Assembly: GCF_024362525.1 (NCBI RefSeq)
Contig: NZ_CP101459.1
Location: 310,001 to 374,000, forward strand
Length of the DNA stretch: 64,000 bases
Direction: 5' to 3'
DNA from: Natrononativus amylolyticus
Lineage (GTDB): Archaea > Halobacteriota > Halobacteria > Halobacteriales > Natrialbaceae
Shown here: piece after piece, positions 8,148 to 17,074 of the stretch
Position numbering within the stretch: the stretch's first letter is position 1
Layout: every line of letters begins with the position of its first letter
Notes under the pieces: generated by a model
Database searches by the model: none
What the model was told of the DNA's origin: nothing
Seen by the model: the letters and a program-made list of their open reading frames with translations, nothing else
Position numbers and translations under genes: made by a program

Positions 8148-9995
8148 TCAGTCGACGTCCGCCCGAAGGTCGCCGGTGCGGGTGAGGTACATCCACGGCT
8201 GCTCCGAGCGGATCGTCGGATCGTCCATGTCGACGCCCCAGTCCCACATGTCGGTCGCGACGTAGTTCAGGCGGAACTCCGTACAGGTCTGGACGCCGTG
8301 AACCCACTGGTTGTAGATCCACGCCAGTTCCTCGACGTACTCGTCGACTTCGTCCTCGGACTCGGCGTCGTTCAGTCCCTCGATGCGCTCGTCGATGTCG
8401 ACCGTCTCGAGGTCGTTGTCCGCGTCGCCCGGCGGCCACGGCACGGTGACCTCCGAGAGCTGGTTGTTCCAGCGGGTCGTCTCCGGCGAGGAGACGTCCC
8501 CCATCGTGTTCCGGTAGGCGCTGACCGCGTGGGGAGCCGCCGGCCCGGAGGTGTAGATCGCGACCTCGAAGTCGTGATCGGGCATCAGTTGCGTCTGGAG
8601 CGTCGTGAAGTCCTCGCCGACGCCCTCGGCGTCGATACCGAACCGATTGAACTGTTCGACGACGTTCTGGTAGGAGGGGACGTTCGCGTCGAAGTCGACG
8701 GGGTAGCGGATCTCGACCTCGAGCGGGTCGCCCGACTCGGCGTCGACCCAGTCGTCGCCGTCACGCTCGAACCCGGCCTCCTCCATCTTCTCCTCGGCGA
8801 GGTCCTCCTGAACCCAGCCCTCGTCGCTGTTCCCGTAGTTCGTGAAGTCGTCGACGACGTCGCCGAGCCACTCCTCGTCCATCGGGCTGTTCATCCCGGT
8901 GACGTTGTTCGGGTCCGGGTAGTCCATGATGTCCTCGCCGAAGATGTCGACGAACTCCGTCGGATCGTACATGTAGGCGATCGCCTGCCTGAGGGCGCGG
9001 CTCTCGTCGGTGTCCTCGCCCCACATCGACTCCGGGCTGAACTGGATCGTCTGGAACCCTTCCTGCGGTCCGTCCATGATCTCCCAGTGATCGTCCATCT
9101 CGGATCGGACCTCCTCCGGGGTGTCGCCGGTGAAGCCGTGGATGTTGTTCGCGATGGCCGCCTGGTGGAAGTCGGACTCGCTGTCGCCGAAGTCGACGAT
9201 CTCGAAGCCGGCCCAGTCGATGTCGGTGTCATCCTCCCAGCCGATCGGGTAGCCGTCGTAGGGCTCCATCACGATCCGCGAATCGGTGACCTCGACGAGT
9301 TCGACCGGCCCGTTGCCGATCCCGGCGTCGATAGCCTCCTCGCCGTCGATCTGGAGCGAGGCGAGATCCTCGTTGATCTCGGAGAGCTCGTCGTCGGAGC
9401 CGGCGTCCTCGGCGCGCTCGATGAACTCGCGGTGAAGCTCCGGGTGCGTGTATATCCACCGGGAGAACATGTCGCCGAGGAAGACGTGTTCGATCAGGCT
9501 CTGTGCGACCGGTTCGACCTCGAACTCGAGGGTGTACTCCTCGGGGGCGTGGACGTCCGTCGCGAAGTCCCAGATCGGATCGCCCCACACCTCCGCCAGC
9601 CGGAAGTGGTCGACGGCGTGATCGGCCGTCATCGAGGTGCCGTCGTGCCACTCGATGTCCTCCCGAAGCTCGAAGGTCACCGACCCCTCGTCGAACGACC
9701 AGTCCTCGGCGAACTGGGGGTGCCAGTCGGCGGCGTCGGCGGAGAAGTACGCCAGTTCCTCCCACAGCATCCCGGTTTCGAAGAACAGCTGATTGTCGAG
9801 ACTCCACACGTTGAAGTGAGCCTGCTCGAGGTTTCCGACCGCCGGAAGCACGAAGTACTCGTCGTCGCCGTCGTCGGCGTCGTCCACGCCGAGACAGCCC
9901 GCAACCGAACCCACCGTCCCACCGACGGCGAGGGTTTTCAGCCACGCGCGGCGAGAACAGGGGACACTCCCGTTACCTGTGACGTTGTCCGTCAT
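8148..9995 (-). CDS. ABC transporter substrate-binding lipoprotein, peptide/nickel/oligosaccharide family (SBP family 5)
   Basis: A 615-residue acidic protein with a twin-arginine signal (RR at residues 15-16, hydrophobic stretch, lipobox VAGC with C34), so it should be exported folded and lipid-anchored outside the cell. The body shows family-5 features such as WHDGTSMTADHAVDHF and a lobe with YMYDPTEF. The ATG at 9995 has a TATA box (atttataat on the minus strand, 10020-10028) centred about 29 nt upstream, arguing for this start against longer frames. Family members bind peptides, but also oligosaccharides, glutathione, nickel-chelates or murein peptides (MppA). Its place beside murein-recycling families makes a cell-wall fragment a plausible ligand; this is inference. 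Confidence 0.92.
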   Translation of the reverse strand: MTDNVTGNGSVPCSRRAWLKTLAVGGTVGSVAGCLGVDDADDGDDEYFVLPAVGNLEQAHFNVWSLDNQLFFETGMLWEELAYFSADAADWHPQFAEDWSFDEGSVTFELREDIEWHDGTSMTADHAVDHFRLAEVWGDPIWDFATDVHAPEEYTLEFEVEPVAQSLIEHVFLGDMFSRWIYTHPELHREFIERAEDAGSDDELSEINEDLASLQIDGEEAIDAGIGNGPVELVEVTDSRIVMEPYDGYPIGWEDDTDIDWAGFEIVDFGDSESDFHQAAIANNIHGFTGDTPEEVRSEMDDHWEIMDGPQEGFQTIQFSPESMWGEDTDESRALRQAIAYMYDPTEFVDIFGEDIMDYPDPNNVTGMNSPMDEEWLGDVVDDFTNYGNSDEGWVQEDLAEEKMEEAGFERDGDDWVDAESGDPLEVEIRYPVDFDANVPSYQNVVEQFNRFGIDAEGVGEDFTTLQTQLMPDHDFEVAIYTSGPAAPHAVSAYRNTMGDVSSPETTRWNNQLSEVTVPWPPGDADNDLETVDIDERIEGLNDAESEDEVDEYVEELAWIYNQWVHGVQTCTEFRLNYVATDMWDWGVDMDDPTIRSEQPWMYLTRTGDLRADVD

Positions 9996-10496
9996 ACGTA
10001 CGTCATGATTAACACTACCATTATAAATCTGCCGGCGATGGCCACTGGCGATTCGGCCCTCGGGCCGGCGGCGCGAGCCGTCGGCATCGTAGAAGTCACG
10101 ATCGAGTTCGAACCGACCGATACCGCGCAGAAACCGATCGAATCGCCGCATTCGAACACGGTTCGTGTGCCGACCCGCCCCCGCGAGCGTAGTACACTTT
10201 CCACGATACAGAATCGCCGGACCTGAAGGGCATTACATGCATACTTTCGTAATCCCATGAAACGCGCCGATACCCGAGTATCAAACGGTAATACGCCCGG
10301 GTAATCCGAAATCCGCGGCCAGTGGTATCGAATGGCGTGGGAAACGCCGTCGTGATCGCGTTTCGGCATCGCTGAAACGGGCCAGTACTGCTGTTTCGCC
10401 GCCCCCGAGCCGAACGAATCGGCTGCGAGAAACGGCCGACCGCAGGTCCATGTCGGTACACTAATAGGCCCGGGTTTCGATCAAGGTCCACAACGA
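9996..10496. promoter_or_regulatory. Divergent control region between the binding-protein gene and the IclR regulator gene
   Basis: About 500 bp separate two divergent genes. The minus-strand TATA box for the transporter is at 10020-10028. A TATA-like acactaatag lies upstream of the IclR start at about 10458-10467. Between them, 10269-10282 is an exact 5-bp inverted repeat with a 4-nt centre (gatac ccga gtatc), followed by a gtaatacgcccgggtaat segment with partial symmetry. Such dyads are plausible IclR operators. Divergent placement of an IclR gene and its target operon is common. Confidence 0.5.
10269..10282. promoter_or_regulatory. Candidate operator, inverted repeat GATAC-N4-GTATC
   Basis: A perfect 5-bp dyad in the divergent promoter region of the transporter and IclR genes. 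It lies roughly 270 bp upstream of the transporter start and 215 bp upstream of the IclR start. Assignment to IclR is inferred from position only. Confidence 0.35.
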
Positions 10497-11261
10497 ATGA
10501 CACGCGAGGCGAAAAATCCGGTGAAAGCGACACGGCGATCGGTCGCCGTACTGGAGGCGCTGTTCGGGCTCGGAAGCGCCCGCCTCACGGACATCTCCGC
10601 CCGCCTCGAGCTCTCCGACAGCACGGTACACAATCACCTGAGCACGCTGGTCGAAACCGGGCTCGTCACGAGAAACGACGGCGTCTACCGGCTGAGTCTT
10701 CGGTTTCTCACCTTCGGCGAGTTCGCCCGGAGCCAGTACGCGGTCGCCGACGCCGCACGGACAGAACTCGCCCACCTCGCCGCCGAAACCGGCGAAGCCG
10801 CGAGCGCGTTCGTCATCGAAGACGGGTTCGGTTACCTCCTCGAGCACGAGCGGGGGGCGACCGATCTCCCGCTCGATCTCTACCCGGGCAAGCGCGTGCC
10901 GCTGCACACGACCGCCTTCGGAAAGGTGCTGCTTGCGGACCGGCCCGACGAGGAGATCGACGCGATCCTCGAACGACACGGGCTCGTCGCGGCCACCGAC
11001 GGGACGATCACCGACCGGCCGACGCTCCTCGAGGAGCTGGCCGAGGTGCGCGCGAACGGCTACGCGGTCGCCGACGAGGAACGATTGCGCGGCGTTCGGT
11101 CGGTCGCGACCGCCGTTCGCAACGAGAGCGGAGTCGCCGTCGGCGCCGTCGGCGTCACGGGCCCGACGAGTCGGCTCACGCTCGATCGACTCCGCGGCGC
11201 GGTACTCGACGCGGTGACCGATACCAAGAACGTCATCGAACTCCAGCTCGCGTACTCCTGA
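10497..11261 (+). CDS. IclR-family transcriptional regulator
   Basis: A 254-residue protein with a winged helix-turn-helix at about residues 10-70 (ARLTDISARLELSDSTVHNHLSTLVETGLV) and an IclR effector-binding domain after about residue 80. The latter is recognisable by LYPGKRVPLHTTAFGKVLLA, the typical P-LH-TA-GKA-LA segment, and by VATAVRNESGVAVGAVGVTGP near the end. IclR proteins bind small carboxylates or sugar derivatives and control catabolic operons. The gene is divergent from the ABC importer and upstream of the exported glycosidase, so it is the natural candidate regulator of the island between roughly 0.3 and 19.4 kb. Confidence 0.92.
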   Translation: MTREAKNPVKATRRSVAVLEALFGLGSARLTDISARLELSDSTVHNHLSTLVETGLVTRNDGVYRLSLRFLTFGEFARSQYAVADAARTELAHLAAETGEAASAFVIEDGFGYLLEHERGATDLPLDLYPGKRVPLHTTAFGKVLLADRPDEEIDAILERHGLVAATDGTITDRPTLLEELAEVRANGYAVADEERLRGVRSVATAVRNESGVAVGAVGVTGPTSRLTLDRLRGAVLDAVTDTKNVIELQLAYS

Positions 11262-11450
11262 CGGCTCCGGTCGCCCGTATCGCTGCCGCCCCCTCGACGA
11301 TCCTCGAATGTCTGCCGGCTGGACGTTCACGTAAGTAACAATTATAACCTTGGGCAATATGGTAGAGAAATACGAGCGAGGTGAGTGCTAGCCAGTCACC
11401 CGCTCGAGGCGATCGCGAGGAGTCCGGTCGCCGGTTGCGAACCACCGACC

Positions 11451-13025
11451 ATGACACCACACGGACTACTGCAGACGAACAGACGGACCGTTCTCAAAGC
11501 AAGCGTCGCGGGAGTCGCGTTCGCCGGTCTCGGCGTCGGCGGGACCGGCGCATCCGACGACGGTGAGTCCCAGTTTCGGGCGTACTGGGCGGACGGCTTC
11601 AACGAGGGGATCTACAGCCAGGAGGAGGTCGAAGACCTCGTCGACGCCGCGACGGCGGCGAACCACAATGCGATCATCGCCCAGGTCGTCCGCCGGGCGG
11701 ATTGCTTCTGTGACGACGCGGTACCGCCGCGCACGGGTGCGCCGATCGACGACGGTTTCGATCCGCTCGCGGCGCTTCTGGAGGAAGCACACGACGCGGG
11801 GCTCGAGGTCCACGCGTGGATGAACGTCAACACGATGTGGAACCAGGAGGAGCCGCCGGAAGCGGAGGACCACCCGTTCAACACGCACGGACCCGGCAGT
11901 GACGAGCCGTGGCACAGCGTCCGCGAGGACGGCGAGATCCACGTCGGGCACAACTACTTCTTCGACCCCGGCCACCCCGGCGTCGCGGACTACCTCGTCG
12001 AGACGGCGACCAGCCTGGTCGAGAACTACGACGTCGACGGGATCAACCTGGACTACGTCCGCTATCCGGACCACAATCTCGAGATCGGCACGTCCTCGTG
12101 GGGGTACAACGAGGTCGCCCTCGAGCGGTTCCGGGCGGCGACCGGACGCGACGACGTCCCCGACGCTGACGACGAGGAGTGGGCCCAGTGGCGCCGGGAT
12201 CAGGTGACGAACCTCGTCCGTTGTATCTACCTCGAGACGTACGCGATCGACCGCGAGGTGTGTCTCAGCATCAACTCCATCACCTACGGTCACGGCCCCG
12301 AACAGCAGGGCGGCTGGGAGGAGTCCCGCACCTACGCCGAGGTGCTCCAGGACTGGCGCGCCTGGATGGAGGAGGGGATCGTCGACCTGAACGTCCCGAT
12401 GAACTACAAGCGCGACTGGGACGACGACCAGGCCGAGATGTACCGCGAGTGGAACGAGTTCGTCGCCGACCACCAGTACGACCGCCACGCGACCGTCGGC
12501 TCGGCGATCTACCTCAACGAGGTGCCGGACACCGTCGACCAGATCAGGGCCGCACTCGCCGAGACGGACGCCGGAAACCGAACCGTCGGCTGGGCGGGCT
12601 ACTCCTACGCGACGCCCGATCTCACGGTGTTCGACGGCGAGCGAGGCGCGGACGAGGCCCGGGCCGACCTCGAGGAGGCGCTCACCGAGGAGAGCCCGGA
12701 CGGCGCCGAGCCCGTCTTCGCCGACCCCGCGTCGGTTCCGGAGCGAACCTGGAAGACCGAGCCGGCGTTCGGACAGGTGGCCGGCACGGTTACGACGGAC
12801 GGCGAGCCGGTCGACGGCCTCGAGGTCGCGATCCGTCGGGGCGGCGAGACGGTCGCCACGACCGCCACCACCGGCAACGGCTGGTTCGGCGTCGTCGACC
12901 TCGAGCCGGGGCGGTACCGCGTCGAGCTCCCCGCGGGCGAGGTGCAGGGCCGCCGCGTCGGGGTCGTGACGGTCGACGCCGGTGCCGTCACCGAGACCGA
13001 GTTCACCCTTTCGACGGCGAGCTGA
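11451..13025 (+). CDS. Exported glycoside hydrolase-like protein, GHL10/DUF187 (DigH-like) with C-terminal regulatory-like domain
   Basis: A 524-residue protein. The ATG at 11451 gives a twin-arginine signal (RR at 11-12, hydrophobic core to about 31). The body matches the GHL10 TIM-barrel family: FRAYWADGFNEGIYS, the NAIIAQV strand, HAWMNVN, and DGINLDYVRYP at 196-206, whose acidic residues belong to the active site. E. coli DigH of this family cleaves peptide-free peptidoglycan glycan strands. Residues from about 440 to the end form a beta-rich carboxypeptidase-regulatory-like domain (GTVTTDGEPVDGLEVAI, then LEPGRYRVELP). The last 23 bp overlap the convergent anmK gene. Expected location is outside the membrane, producing saccharides for the importer. 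The substrate is inferred from family and neighbours. Confidence 0.85.
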   Translation: MTPHGLLQTNRRTVLKASVAGVAFAGLGVGGTGASDDGESQFRAYWADGFNEGIYSQEEVEDLVDAATAANHNAIIAQVVRRADCFCDDAVPPRTGAPIDDGFDPLAALLEEAHDAGLEVHAWMNVNTMWNQEEPPEAEDHPFNTHGPGSDEPWHSVREDGEIHVGHNYFFDPGHPGVADYLVETATSLVENYDVDGINLDYVRYPDHNLEIGTSSWGYNEVALERFRAATGRDDVPDADDEEWAQWRRDQVTNLVRCIYLETYAIDREVCLSINSITYGHGPEQQGGWEESRTYAEVLQDWRAWMEEGIVDLNVPMNYKRDWDDDQAEMYREWNEFVADHQYDRHATVGSAIYLNEVPDTVDQIRAALAETDAGNRTVGWAGYSYATPDLTVFDGERGADEARADLEEALTEESPDGAEPVFADPASVPERTWKTEPAFGQVAGTVTTDGEPVDGLEVAIRRGGETVATTATTGNGWFGVVDLEPGRYRVELPAGEVQGRRVGVVTVDAGAVTETEFTLSTAS

Positions 13026-14220
13026 CGCGGTCCCCCTCGTTTTTCGACGGCGCCCTCGCTACCGTGCCGAGGACGGCCGGCGCGCGGGCGCCGGTGACAG
13101 ACGGGAGCGAACCGGGTTTGCGGGCGTCGAACAGCGCGGCCAGCAGGGCGAACAGCACCGCTTCCCGGGAGTCGGGGTCGACGCCGCGGTCCCGACTCGA
13201 CTCGACCGGGCAGGCCACTCGCGCATCGAGATCGGCGAGCAGCGTCTCGTTCCACGCGCCGCCGCCGGAGACGATCACCCGCTCGGGCTCGAGATCGACG
13301 TGTCGGTCGTAGGCGTCCGCGATCGACGCGCTCGTGAGCGCGGTGGCCGTCGCGACGGTGTCCTCGGCGGAAAGATCGCGGTCGGCCGCTCGCTCGAGCA
13401 GTCCCGCCGCGTACTCGTCGCCGTACGCCTCTCGCCCGGTCGACTTCGGCGGCTCGCGATCGAAGTACGGGTCCTCGAGGAGGGCGGCGAGCAGCTCCCC
13501 GTCGACAGTGCCGGCGGCGGCCATCCGGCCGCCCTCGTCGAACCGGCGCTCGCCGTCCGTGAGCGCATACACCGCGGCGTCGATCACCATGTTTCCGGGT
13601 CCAGTGTCGAACGCCGAAATCTCCCCCCTGGTCCCGGCGCCGGGAAGGACGGTGCAGTTCCCGATACCGCCGACGTTCTGGACGATTCGGTCCTCGTCGC
13701 CGCCGAACTGGAGCCAGTCGAGTAGCGGTGAAAGCGGCGCGCCGTGGCCGCCAGCGGCGATATCGGCCCGTCGAAAGTCGGCGACGGTGTCGATCCCGGT
13801 CTCGCGGGCGATCACGCTCGGATCGCCGATCTGGAGGGTCGCGCGGGTCCGGCCGAGCCCGGCCGGGAGCTGCTCGCTCGTCGGCGCGTGCCAGACGGTC
13901 TGGCCGTGGCTCCCGATCAGGTCGACGGCGTCGGACTCGACCCCGGCCGCCTCGAGCACCCCCGCGACGCTGCGGGCGAACCGCCGACCGACGGCGACCT
14001 CGGCTCGAGCGAGCGCCTCGAGGCCGGCGTCTTCGGTACAGACCGAGCGAAGGTAGTCTCGAAACGCCGACTCGTACTCGTCGGCGTAGAACGCCTCGCG
14101 TTCGATCTCGGTTTCGACGAGCGGTTCCCCCGGATCCGGAAGGGTGACGCGACACAGCGCCGCGTCGACGCCGTCGAGAGAGGTCCCCGACATGAGCCCG
14201 ACGGTGCGGTACGTCGTCAT
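13003..14220 (-). CDS. anmK: Anhydro-N-acetylmuramic acid kinase (AnmK family)
   Basis: A 405-residue protein with the full set of AnmK motifs: GLMSGTSLDGVDAA near the N-terminus (phosphate-binding loop), IGSHGQTVWHAP, NVGGIGN, FDTGPGNMVIDA (containing the catalytic Asp) and VSGGGAWNETLL. AnmK opens the 1,6-anhydro ring of anhydro-MurNAc and phosphorylates it to MurNAc-6-phosphate in murein recycling. Haloarchaea have no murein, so the substrate must come from outside or be a related anhydro-sugar. It has a leaderless-type promoter (gtaaaac at 14244-14250). It is convergent with, and overlaps, the GHL10 gene and lies 51 bp downstream of nagZ on the same strand. No MurQ etherase, the next step in bacteria, is present in the window. 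Confidence 0.93.
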   Translation of the reverse strand: MTTYRTVGLMSGTSLDGVDAALCRVTLPDPGEPLVETEIEREAFYADEYESAFRDYLRSVCTEDAGLEALARAEVAVGRRFARSVAGVLEAAGVESDAVDLIGSHGQTVWHAPTSEQLPAGLGRTRATLQIGDPSVIARETGIDTVADFRRADIAAGGHGAPLSPLLDWLQFGGDEDRIVQNVGGIGNCTVLPGAGTRGEISAFDTGPGNMVIDAAVYALTDGERRFDEGGRMAAAGTVDGELLAALLEDPYFDREPPKSTGREAYGDEYAAGLLERAADRDLSAEDTVATATALTSASIADAYDRHVDLEPERVIVSGGGAWNETLLADLDARVACPVESSRDRGVDPDSREAVLFALLAALFDARKPGSLPSVTGARAPAVLGTVARAPSKNEGDRVSSPSKG

Positions 14221-14243
14221 GCACTGGGTGACGGCTGCGACCG

Positions 14244-14250
14244 GTAAAAC
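14244..14250 (-). promoter_or_regulatory. TATA box for a separate anmK transcript
   Basis: A gttttac element on the minus strand centred about 27 nt upstream of the anmK ATG, the spacing expected for a leaderless haloarchaeal mRNA. It suggests anmK can be transcribed independently of nagZ and namZ. Confidence 0.45.
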
Positions 14251-14271
14251 AGTACGGGTGACCGGCGGGCG

Positions 14272-15843
14272 CTACCGGAGGCTCGCCGGCGGGCGCCCCC
14301 GCGCCGGTTCGTCGCCGACCAGCACGTCGACGAGCGCGGTCAGGTTTCCGCTCGACGGGTCGTACGTCGTCAGAACCGGCTCGACCGGCGGTAACTCGTG
14401 GAGACCGTAGGGGTTCGCCAGCGCGACGACGGTCGGCGACCGGTCGGCCTCGAGCAGCGCCGCGACGGCGTCGGCCTGTGCGGGGTCTCGAGCGACGTTC
14501 GCGGTGCAACACAGCGCCTGCGAACCGTCCGGGAGGGCGGCCGGGTCGAAGGCGCCGGACGGCTCGTCGGCGCCGCCGACCTCGTAGACGGTGACGTCGT
14601 AGCCGCGGTCTCGCAGCCGCGCCGCGAGCGACTCGAGCGCCGAGTGCGACTCCGCCGCGGGAGAGCCGCCGGTCGTCCGCGGACCGATCACGGCGACCGG
14701 CGCGTCGGCGACGAGTCGCGCGTCCTCGGCCGACCCCCGGAGGGCCGTCACGGCCTCCCGCGAGACCGCGAGGAGCGCGTCGGCCTCGTCGTCTCGAGCG
14801 CTCTCGGCGGGCGCGTCGTCGGAGCGGAGGTCGCGTCGGTCCTTGGCGGCGAGGTGGCGCGCCACCGACGCGTCGATCCGTGACTCCGGAATCTCGCCGG
14901 TTTCGACGGCCTCGAGCACCGCCTCGATGGCTCGGCGCTGCCGGTCGGCACGATGAGAGACGAGGACGACGTCGGCGCCGGCGTTCACCGCCTCGACGGC
15001 GCCGCGGGCGGTGCCGACGGTGTCGGCGATAGCGTCCATCTCCATACAGTCGGTCGAGATCAGCCCCTCGAAGCCGAGGCGCTCCCGGAGGACGCCGGTC
15101 AGCACCGCCCGCGAGAGCGTCGCCGGCGTCGACTCCGAGCCGGTGATCGCCGGAAACGCCACGTGAGCGGTCATGATCGTGTCGATCCCAGCCTCGATCG
15201 CGCGCTCGAACGGCGGGAACTCGACGGCCTCGAGGCGTTCCTCGCTCGCGTCGACGACCGGGAGGTCGACGTGCGAGTCCGTCGCCGTGTCGCCGTGTCC
15301 GGGGAAGTGCTTCCCGCAGGCGACGATCCCGGCCGACTGCAACGCCTCGACGTAGCGCTCGCCGAACGCGGCGACCGATTCCGGGCGCTCGCCGTAGGAG
15401 CGGACGCCGATAACCGGGTTCGACGGGTTGTTGTTCACGTCGAGGACGGGCGCCAGGTTGTAGTTGATGCCGACGCGTTCGAGCTGAGCCGCCGTGACGC
15501 GGGCGACCGTCCCCGCCGCCTCCGGCTCGCCGGTCGCGCCGACTGCCATGGCGCCGGGCGCCGCCGCGTAGTAGGGGAGCCGTCTGACCGTGCCCCCCTC
15601 CTGGTCGACGGAGACGAACAGCGGAATTTCGGCGCCGCTCTCGAGGGCGGTCCGCTGGAGCGAGCGCGAGAGCGCGCGGGTCTGGTCGGGCGTCTCCAGG
15701 TTCCGCGCGAAGTAGATGACGCCGCCGACGTGGTACTCCCGGATCAGCGATTCGACCGCGTCGGTGGGTTCGGTTCCGTGAAACCCCACGTGAAACAGCT
15801 GGCCGACCTTCTGTTCGAGCGAGAGCGAGTCGAGACCTGTCAT
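14272..15843 (-). CDS. nagZ: Glycoside hydrolase family 3, beta-N-acetylglucosaminidase (NagZ-like)
   Basis: A 523-residue cytoplasmic-looking protein (no signal peptide). It carries the NagZ-type GH3 signatures: VDQEGGTVRRLP, KHFPGHGD at 178-185 followed by DSH at 189-191 (the Asp-His acid/base dyad of the GlcNAc-specific branch), and TDCMEM with nucleophile D265. A C-terminal extra domain (about 360-523) resembles the second domain of longer Bacillus-type NagZ. NagZ removes GlcNAc from GlcNAc-MurNAc fragments. The ATG overlaps the stop of the upstream namZ-like gene by 4 nt (ATGA), so the two are translationally coupled. Pairing nagZ with namZ is the arrangement known from Bacillus murein turnover. 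Confidence 0.92.
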   Translation of the reverse strand: MTGLDSLSLEQKVGQLFHVGFHGTEPTDAVESLIREYHVGGVIYFARNLETPDQTRALSRSLQRTALESGAEIPLFVSVDQEGGTVRRLPYYAAAPGAMAVGATGEPEAAGTVARVTAAQLERVGINYNLAPVLDVNNNPSNPVIGVRSYGERPESVAAFGERYVEALQSAGIVACGKHFPGHGDTATDSHVDLPVVDASEERLEAVEFPPFERAIEAGIDTIMTAHVAFPAITGSESTPATLSRAVLTGVLRERLGFEGLISTDCMEMDAIADTVGTARGAVEAVNAGADVVLVSHRADRQRRAIEAVLEAVETGEIPESRIDASVARHLAAKDRRDLRSDDAPAESARDDEADALLAVSREAVTALRGSAEDARLVADAPVAVIGPRTTGGSPAAESHSALESLAARLRDRGYDVTVYEVGGADEPSGAFDPAALPDGSQALCCTANVARDPAQADAVAALLEADRSPTVVALANPYGLHELPPVEPVLTTYDPSSGNLTALVDVLVGDEPARGRPPASLR

Positions 15844-17009
15844 GGGTACAGCGCGTACTCCTCGACTAGCTCGGCGAACGCCGCCCGCTCGCCGGTCCAC
15901 TCGCGTTCGAAGCGTCCGTAGATGTCGTCCACGCTCTCGTCGGCGTCCATCCCCTCGACCGCCTCGCGGAGCCAGGGGCCGCCGGCGAGCTTATCGACGA
16001 AGTACTCGCCGTTAGAGTGAACCCAGTCCGCCTCCGGGAAGCGCTGAAACGCCGTCAGGAGCGTCTTCACGCCGATCTCGACCGGCGCGATCCGGTCACG
16101 GTCCATGACGTGGATCTGGACGCCCTCGACGTCCCGCCGCTCGTGTTTCGAGAACATCGGCGTGAAGTACGCGGGGCGAAACGCCGCGCCGTCGATCTCG
16201 AGGGCGTTGAGCGCGCTCGCCCAGCTCTCGGCGTCGATCCAGGGTGCGCCGATCAGTTCGAACGGTTTCGTCGTCCCGCGCCCCTCCGAGAGGGTCGTTC
16301 CCTCGAACAGGCAGGTGCCGGGGTAGATCGTCGCGGTGTCGAGCGTGGGCATGTTCGGCGACGGCGGCACCCAGGCGAGTTCGAGTTCGTCGTACCAGGT
16401 CTCCCTGGTCCACCCCTCGAGTTCGACGACCTCGAGGTTCGCACCCAGGTCGAACTCGGCGTTGAAGTATCGGGCGAGTTCGCCGACGGTCAGCCCGTAG
16501 GTGACCGGGAGACGGCGGTCGCCGACGAACGAGCCGTGTTCGGGGGGGACGCGGTTGCCGTCGACGCCGAGGGGTGCGATCGGGTTCGGACGATCCAGGA
16601 CGAGGAACGTCGTCTCCGTTTCGCCGACGCCCTCGAGCGCGTACGCGAGCGTGTAGATGAGGGTGTAGAACCGACAGCCGATCTCCTGCATGTCGTAGAT
16701 GACCGTATCGAGATCCGAGACGAGCTCCGGGCGCAGCCGGCGGTCGTCGCCGTAGAGGCTCCGGACCGTCAGCCCGGTTCGTTCGTCGACGCTGTCTGCG
16801 ACCTTCACGCCGGCCTGCTCGTTCCCGCGAATCCCGTGTTCCGGCCCGAACAGGCGGACCAGTTCGACGTCGTCGTGACTGTAGAGCGTGTCGATCGTCG
16901 GGACGAGGGTCGAATCGACGCCCGACGGGTTCGTTATCAGCCCGACTCGCTCGCCGTCGACCGCCGCCATCTCCGTGTCTACTAACGTCTCGATGCCCAC
17001 GCGAACCAT
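15840..17009 (-). CDS. namZ: DUF1343 protein, exo-beta-N-acetylmuramidase NamZ-like (GH171)
   Basis: A 389-residue protein with DUF1343 landmarks: VGLITNPSGVD near the start, FGPEHGIRG at 54-62, YDMQEIGCRFYT, DRPNP at 139-143, PPSPNMPTLDTATIYPGTCLFEGT and SEGRGTTKPFELIGAPW. Bacillus subtilis NamZ (YbbC) of this family releases MurNAc from the non-reducing end of peptidoglycan pieces. No signal peptide is visible, so it should act in the cytoplasm on imported fragments. The start has a TATA box (minus-strand catatttatc, 17034-17043) about 29 nt upstream. It is the first gene of a namZ-nagZ operon, with anmK directly downstream. Family assignment is strong; activity in this archaeon is inferred. 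Confidence 0.92.
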   Translation of the reverse strand: MVRVGIETLVDTEMAAVDGERVGLITNPSGVDSTLVPTIDTLYSHDDVELVRLFGPEHGIRGNEQAGVKVADSVDERTGLTVRSLYGDDRRLRPELVSDLDTVIYDMQEIGCRFYTLIYTLAYALEGVGETETTFLVLDRPNPIAPLGVDGNRVPPEHGSFVGDRRLPVTYGLTVGELARYFNAEFDLGANLEVVELEGWTRETWYDELELAWVPPSPNMPTLDTATIYPGTCLFEGTTLSEGRGTTKPFELIGAPWIDAESWASALNALEIDGAAFRPAYFTPMFSKHERRDVEGVQIHVMDRDRIAPVEIGVKTLLTAFQRFPEADWVHSNGEYFVDKLAGGPWLREAVEGMDADESVDDIYGRFEREWTGERAAFAELVEEYALYP

Positions 17010-17033
17010 ACCGCCGCATACCGAGGGTGGCGT

Positions 17034-17043
17034 GATAAATATG
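17034..17043 (-). promoter_or_regulatory. TATA box of the namZ-nagZ operon
   Basis: The minus strand reads catatttatc here, centred about 29 nt upstream of the namZ ATG, which predicts a leaderless mRNA for the operon. Confidence 0.55.
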
Positions 17044-17074
17044 TGGGTCGGCTACCGCCCGCGGCGGCAGCCGG

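Noticed and set aside
8073-10226. Very long plus-strand frame opposite the binding-protein gene
   Set aside because: It is Val/Arg/Asp-rich antisense of an acidic haloarchaeal gene with clear lipobox and SBP features on the minus strand.
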